Shown here: piece after piece, positions 6,056 through 8,152 of the stretch
Numbering within the stretch: the stretch's first letter is position 1
Layout of the letters: each line of letters begins with the position of its first letter
Source: Treponema sp.
GTDB taxonomy: Bacteria; Spirochaetota; Spirochaetia; Treponematales; Breznakiellaceae
Direction: 5' to 3'
Assembly (NCBI GenBank): GCA_031261385.1
Contig: JAISJS010000333.1
Location: 1 to 8,152, forward strand
DNA: 8,152 bases
Translations under genes and position numbers: made by a program
The notes under the pieces: generated by a model
Database searches by the model: none
Told to the model about the DNA's origin: nothing
What the model saw: only the letters and a program-made list of their open reading frames with translations

Positions 6056-7636
6056 ATGGCGAATACGTATGTAATGGCCATCGACGCAGGAACAGGAAGT
6101 GTCAGGGCGGTCATTTTTGACGAATCGGGCAGCCAAACCGGCGTCAGTCAGCGGGAGTGGACCCATTCGGAAGATCCCCGCTTTCCGGGCAGCATGGATT
6201 TTGACTGGACCACCAACTGGGGCCTTGTCTGTACCTGTATAAAGGAAGTTCTCACCAAAACCGGCGTTGCCCCCGCGCAGATCGCTGCGGTCTCCACCAC
6301 CTGTATGCGGGAGGGCATCGTCCTCTACGACGGGGCGGGTAATGAGATCTGGGCCTGCGCCAATGTGGACGCCCGGAGCAATACCGAAGTCGGCGAACTT
6401 AAAAAAATCTCAGGCGATCTTGAAAAAGAAATTTATCTTAAATCGGGGCAAACCTTTGCCCTGGGCGCCCTGCCCCGCCTCCTCTGGGTAAAAAACAAAC
6501 TCCCCGAAGTGTACCAAAAAACCGTCAAAGTCGGCATGTTTAACGACTGGCTCATCTACCGGCTTTCCGGCGGGAATTCCGGCGGCGTGCTTGCCGTGGA
6601 ACCAAGCAACGGATCGACCACCGGCATTTTCGACCTTAAAAAGCGGAACTGGGACAGGGACATTGCCCGCCGCTGTAACATCCGCGACGACATCTTCCCC
6701 GAAGTAGCCGAATGCGGAACCATCGCCGCCAAAATATCCAAAAAAGGGGCTGCGGAATCGGGCCTTACCGAGGGGATACCCCTTGTGGTGGGCGGAGGAG
6801 ACGCGCAGTTAGGCTGTGTGGGCGTCGGCGTTGTCAATGTGAACGAAGCGGCGGTATTTGGCGGCAGTTTCTGGCAGTACGAGTTTAACACCGGTACGGG
6901 GAAAACCTCTCCCAAGTGCGATGTGCGGGTAAACTGCCATGCCATCGAAAACAGCTGGCAGTACGAGGCCCTGGCCTTTAATCCGGGCCTTGTCATGCGC
7001 TGGTACCGCGACGCCTTTTGCCAGGAAGAAAAGCGGGCTGCGGAAGCCCGGCATACCGACCCGTATGCGATCATGGATAAAGAGGCGATGAAGATCCCTG
7101 CGGGAAGTTACGGCATGTACTGCTCCTTTTCCGATGTAATGAACTACATCGCCTGGCGCCATGCCGCCCCGTCGTTTCTCAATTTTGACCTTTCTGCGGA
7201 AAAATTTAACAAGTATACGTTTTACCGGGCCATTTTAGAGAACGCCTGCATGGTCACTTTGGGGCACCTGCGCCTTGTGGAAGAAGCGACCGGAAACCGG
7301 CCCTCAAAGGTGGTATTCGGCGGAGGGGCCGCGAAAAGCGCCCTTTGGCCGCAGATACTCTCCGACGTGCTCGGCATACCCGTAGAGATTCCGGTGGTGA
7401 AAGAAGCGACCGCCCTCGGCGCCGCCCTGCTTGCCGGTAAGGGCATAGGCCTTTATCCGGATATCAGGGAAACGGCAAAAAAACTCACCAAAATCGAGAA
7501 AACCTTTACGCCGGATCAAAAAAACGCGGAAATCTACGCAGGGTCCTGGGAAACCTGGCGGGAAGTGTACGGCGCGCAGCTTGCATTGAGTGATAAAAAA
7601 CTCACCCGGTATATGTGGTGTGCGCCGGGTCTGTAA
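6056..7636 (+). CDS. lsrK: LsrK, autoinducer-2 kinase (FGGY family)
   Basis: A 526-residue cytoplasmic kinase (E. coli 530) that uses ATP to phosphorylate ring-opened AI-2 on C5, trapping it inside and making the inducer of LsrR. The FGGY fold is clear: phosphate-1 loop DAGTGSVRAVIFD (10-22), catalytic aspartate D249 in VVGGGDAQLGCVGVG, FGGSFWQ (268-274), and the adenosine/phosphate motif FGGGAAKSALW (421-431) followed by PVVKEATALGAALLAG (446-461). Several blocks are near identical to E. coli LsrK and specific compared with xylulokinase or glycerol kinase: CMREGIVLY (83-91), IWACANVDAR (98-107), MRWYRDAFCQEEK (314-326) and the C-terminus WCAPGL. E. coli has about 11 more N-terminal residues; the strong GGAGG confirms the shorter start here. 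It lies between lsrR and the cupin in one plus-strand operon. Confidence 0.95.
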   Translation: MANTYVMAIDAGTGSVRAVIFDESGSQTGVSQREWTHSEDPRFPGSMDFDWTTNWGLVCTCIKEVLTKTGVAPAQIAAVSTTCMREGIVLYDGAGNEIWACANVDARSNTEVGELKKISGDLEKEIYLKSGQTFALGALPRLLWVKNKLPEVYQKTVKVGMFNDWLIYRLSGGNSGGVLAVEPSNGSTTGIFDLKKRNWDRDIARRCNIRDDIFPEVAECGTIAAKISKKGAAESGLTEGIPLVVGGGDAQLGCVGVGVVNVNEAAVFGGSFWQYEFNTGTGKTSPKCDVRVNCHAIENSWQYEALAFNPGLVMRWYRDAFCQEEKRAAEARHTDPYAIMDKEAMKIPAGSYGMYCSFSDVMNYIAWRHAAPSFLNFDLSAEKFNKYTFYRAILENACMVTLGHLRLVEEATGNRPSKVVFGGGAAKSALWPQILSDVLGIPVEIPVVKEATALGAALLAGKGIGLYPDIRETAKKLTKIEKTFTPDQKNAEIYAGSWETWREVYGAQLALSDKKLTRYMWCAPGL

Positions 7637-7652
7637 AAGCAAAAAACCATTA

Positions 7653-7657
7653 AGGAG
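7653..7657 (+). promoter_or_regulatory. Ribosome binding site of the cupin gene
   Basis: AGGAG six bases before the ATG at 7664, inside the 27-bp gap after lsrK. No promoter is evident in the gap, so the cupin is most likely the third gene of lsrRK. Confidence 0.75.
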
Positions 7658-7663
7658 TAAAAT

Positions 7664-8014
7664 ATGTTTATTATTGATGAAAAAGACGAAGCGTACCGCT
7701 TTGGCGATCACGGACCCAAGTATTTGATGCGGGGCCCCCGGATGAATTTTGCCCTGGTACAGTTCATGCCGGGACAGGATTTTAAAGCCCACTACCATAA
7801 CGTTATGGAGGAAAACTTTTACATCCTTGAGGGGACCGCCACCATCGTGGTGGACAATGTGCCCTATGACTTAAAAGCGGGCCAGATGATCCATATCGAA
7901 CCGCATGAAATCCACTATGTGCTTAACCGCGGCGATGTTCCGATGCGCATGATCTCCACCCTGGCGCCCTATCAGGAAATCGATAAAATCGAAGTGGACA
8001 ACCCGGCTATTTAA
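7664..8014 (+). CDS. Small single-domain cupin of unknown substrate in the lsrRK operon
   Basis: A 116-residue protein with one cupin barrel. Motif 1 is G37-x5-H43-x-H45-x4-E50-x6-G57. Motif 2 is G73-x6-P80-x3-H84-x3-N88. H43, H45, E50 and H84 provide a complete metal-binding set, so it should be an active metallocupin rather than a storage or scaffold form. No signal peptide or DNA-binding domain is present; it is cytoplasmic. It sits 27 bases after lsrK with a good ribosome site and no terminator between, implying co-expression with the kinase. I know of no counterpart in the E. coli lsr locus. Small cupins include sugar isomerases, epimerases and dioxygenases, so action on AI-2, phospho-AI-2 or a breakdown product is plausible but unproven. 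Confidence 0.88.
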   Translation: MFIIDEKDEAYRFGDHGPKYLMRGPRMNFALVQFMPGQDFKAHYHNVMEENFYILEGTATIVVDNVPYDLKAGQMIHIEPHEIHYVLNRGDVPMRMISTLAPYQEIDKIEVDNPAI

Positions 8015-8023
8015 TAGTATAAT
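7995..8023 (+). promoter_or_regulatory. Promoter of the lipid kinase gene
   Basis: TGGACA (7995-8000, 5 of 6 to consensus) and a perfect TATAAT (8018-8023) are spaced by exactly 17 bases. The -35 lies inside the end of the cupin gene. Initiation six or seven bases after the -10 would fall near 8030, next to the ATG at 8032. Confidence 0.65.
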
Positions 8024-8031
8024 AGCCCACT

Positions 8032-8152
8032 ATGACACCACAGGGAAACGGCAAACTACTCATCATCCTTAATCCCATTGCGGGAAAGGGTACCGCCATT
8101 AAACAGTATCCGGTAATTGAGGAATTCCTCAAAAAACACAGCCAAAACTATG
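8032..8152 (+). CDS. Diacylglycerol kinase / YegS-type lipid kinase, N-terminal fragment
   Basis: The first 40 codons of a gene that runs off the right edge. KLLIILNPIAGKGTA (8-22) holds the hallmark N14-P-x-A-G-x-G20 of the diacylglycerol kinase catalytic domain, where the first strand is followed by the nucleotide-binding loop. Members phosphorylate diacylglycerol or related lipids and serve phospholipid recycling. There is no usable Shine-Dalgarno before the ATG; upstream lies a promoter -10 box instead, so translation may be leaderless or rely on coupling with the cupin 17 bases away. It is unlikely to belong to AI-2 metabolism and probably marks the end of the lsr cluster. Exact substrate cannot be told from this fragment. 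Confidence 0.8.
   Translation, partial: MTPQGNGKLLIILNPIAGKGTAIKQYPVIEEFLKKHSQNY

Noticed and set aside
6556..7074. 172-residue reading frame antisense to lsrK
   Set aside because: It overlaps a confidently identified kinase gene, has no recognisable motif, and its serine/proline-rich composition is typical of an antisense shadow of moderately GC-rich coding DNA.

Overview
The window carries a nearly complete Lsr (LuxS-regulated) autoinducer-2 locus. It takes up the quorum signal AI-2, phosphorylates it, senses it and degrades it. The gene order matches the enteric operon: lsrA-lsrC-lsrD-lsrB-lsrF on the minus strand, and lsrR-lsrK divergently on the plus strand from a shared 228-bp control region. 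Each assignment rests on end-to-end resemblance to the E. coli Lsr proteins recalled from memory; no search was run. The flanks differ from E. coli: a small cupin follows lsrK, and the start of a diacylglycerol-kinase-type lipid kinase follows the cupin.

The organism is probably not an enteric. Base composition is intermediate (roughly 50% GC by eye). The LsrB signal peptide ends in LFAGGSKDG, a form I associate with termite-gut-type Treponema and related spirochetes. The lsrB-lsrF gap holds a CGCAAAGGCG/CGCCTTCGCGG-type hairpin repeat of the kind scattered through many environmental genomes. The spirochete assignment is an inference of moderate strength; the Lsr assignment is strong.

Layout: 1-64, start of lsrF (minus, runs off the edge). 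65-199, gap with a long imperfect hairpin and a T-rich tail on the minus strand. 200-1276, lsrB (periplasmic receptor). 1277-1323, gap with hairpins and a strong ribosome site. 1324-2340, lsrD, and 2337-3365, lsrC (permeases, 4-nt overlap). 3352-4899, lsrA (double ATPase, 14-nt overlap with lsrC). 4900-5127, control region with two good facing-away promoters, matching A/T tracts and several dyads. 5128-6039, lsrR (repressor). 6056-7636, lsrK (kinase). 7664-8014, cupin. 8032-8152, start of a lipid kinase with its own promoter. No gene-free stretch exceeds 300 bases, and no RNA genes, insertion sequences or CRISPR arrays were seen.

Working model: LsrB binds AI-2 in the periplasm, LsrC/LsrD with LsrA import it, and LsrK phosphorylates it. 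Phospho-AI-2 releases LsrR from the central region, inducing both arms. LsrF (and in enterics LsrG) then breaks the phosphorylated signal down. LsrG is not in the window; the cupin behind lsrK is a candidate for an isomerase or scavenging role in the same pathway, or it may be an accessory of unknown function.
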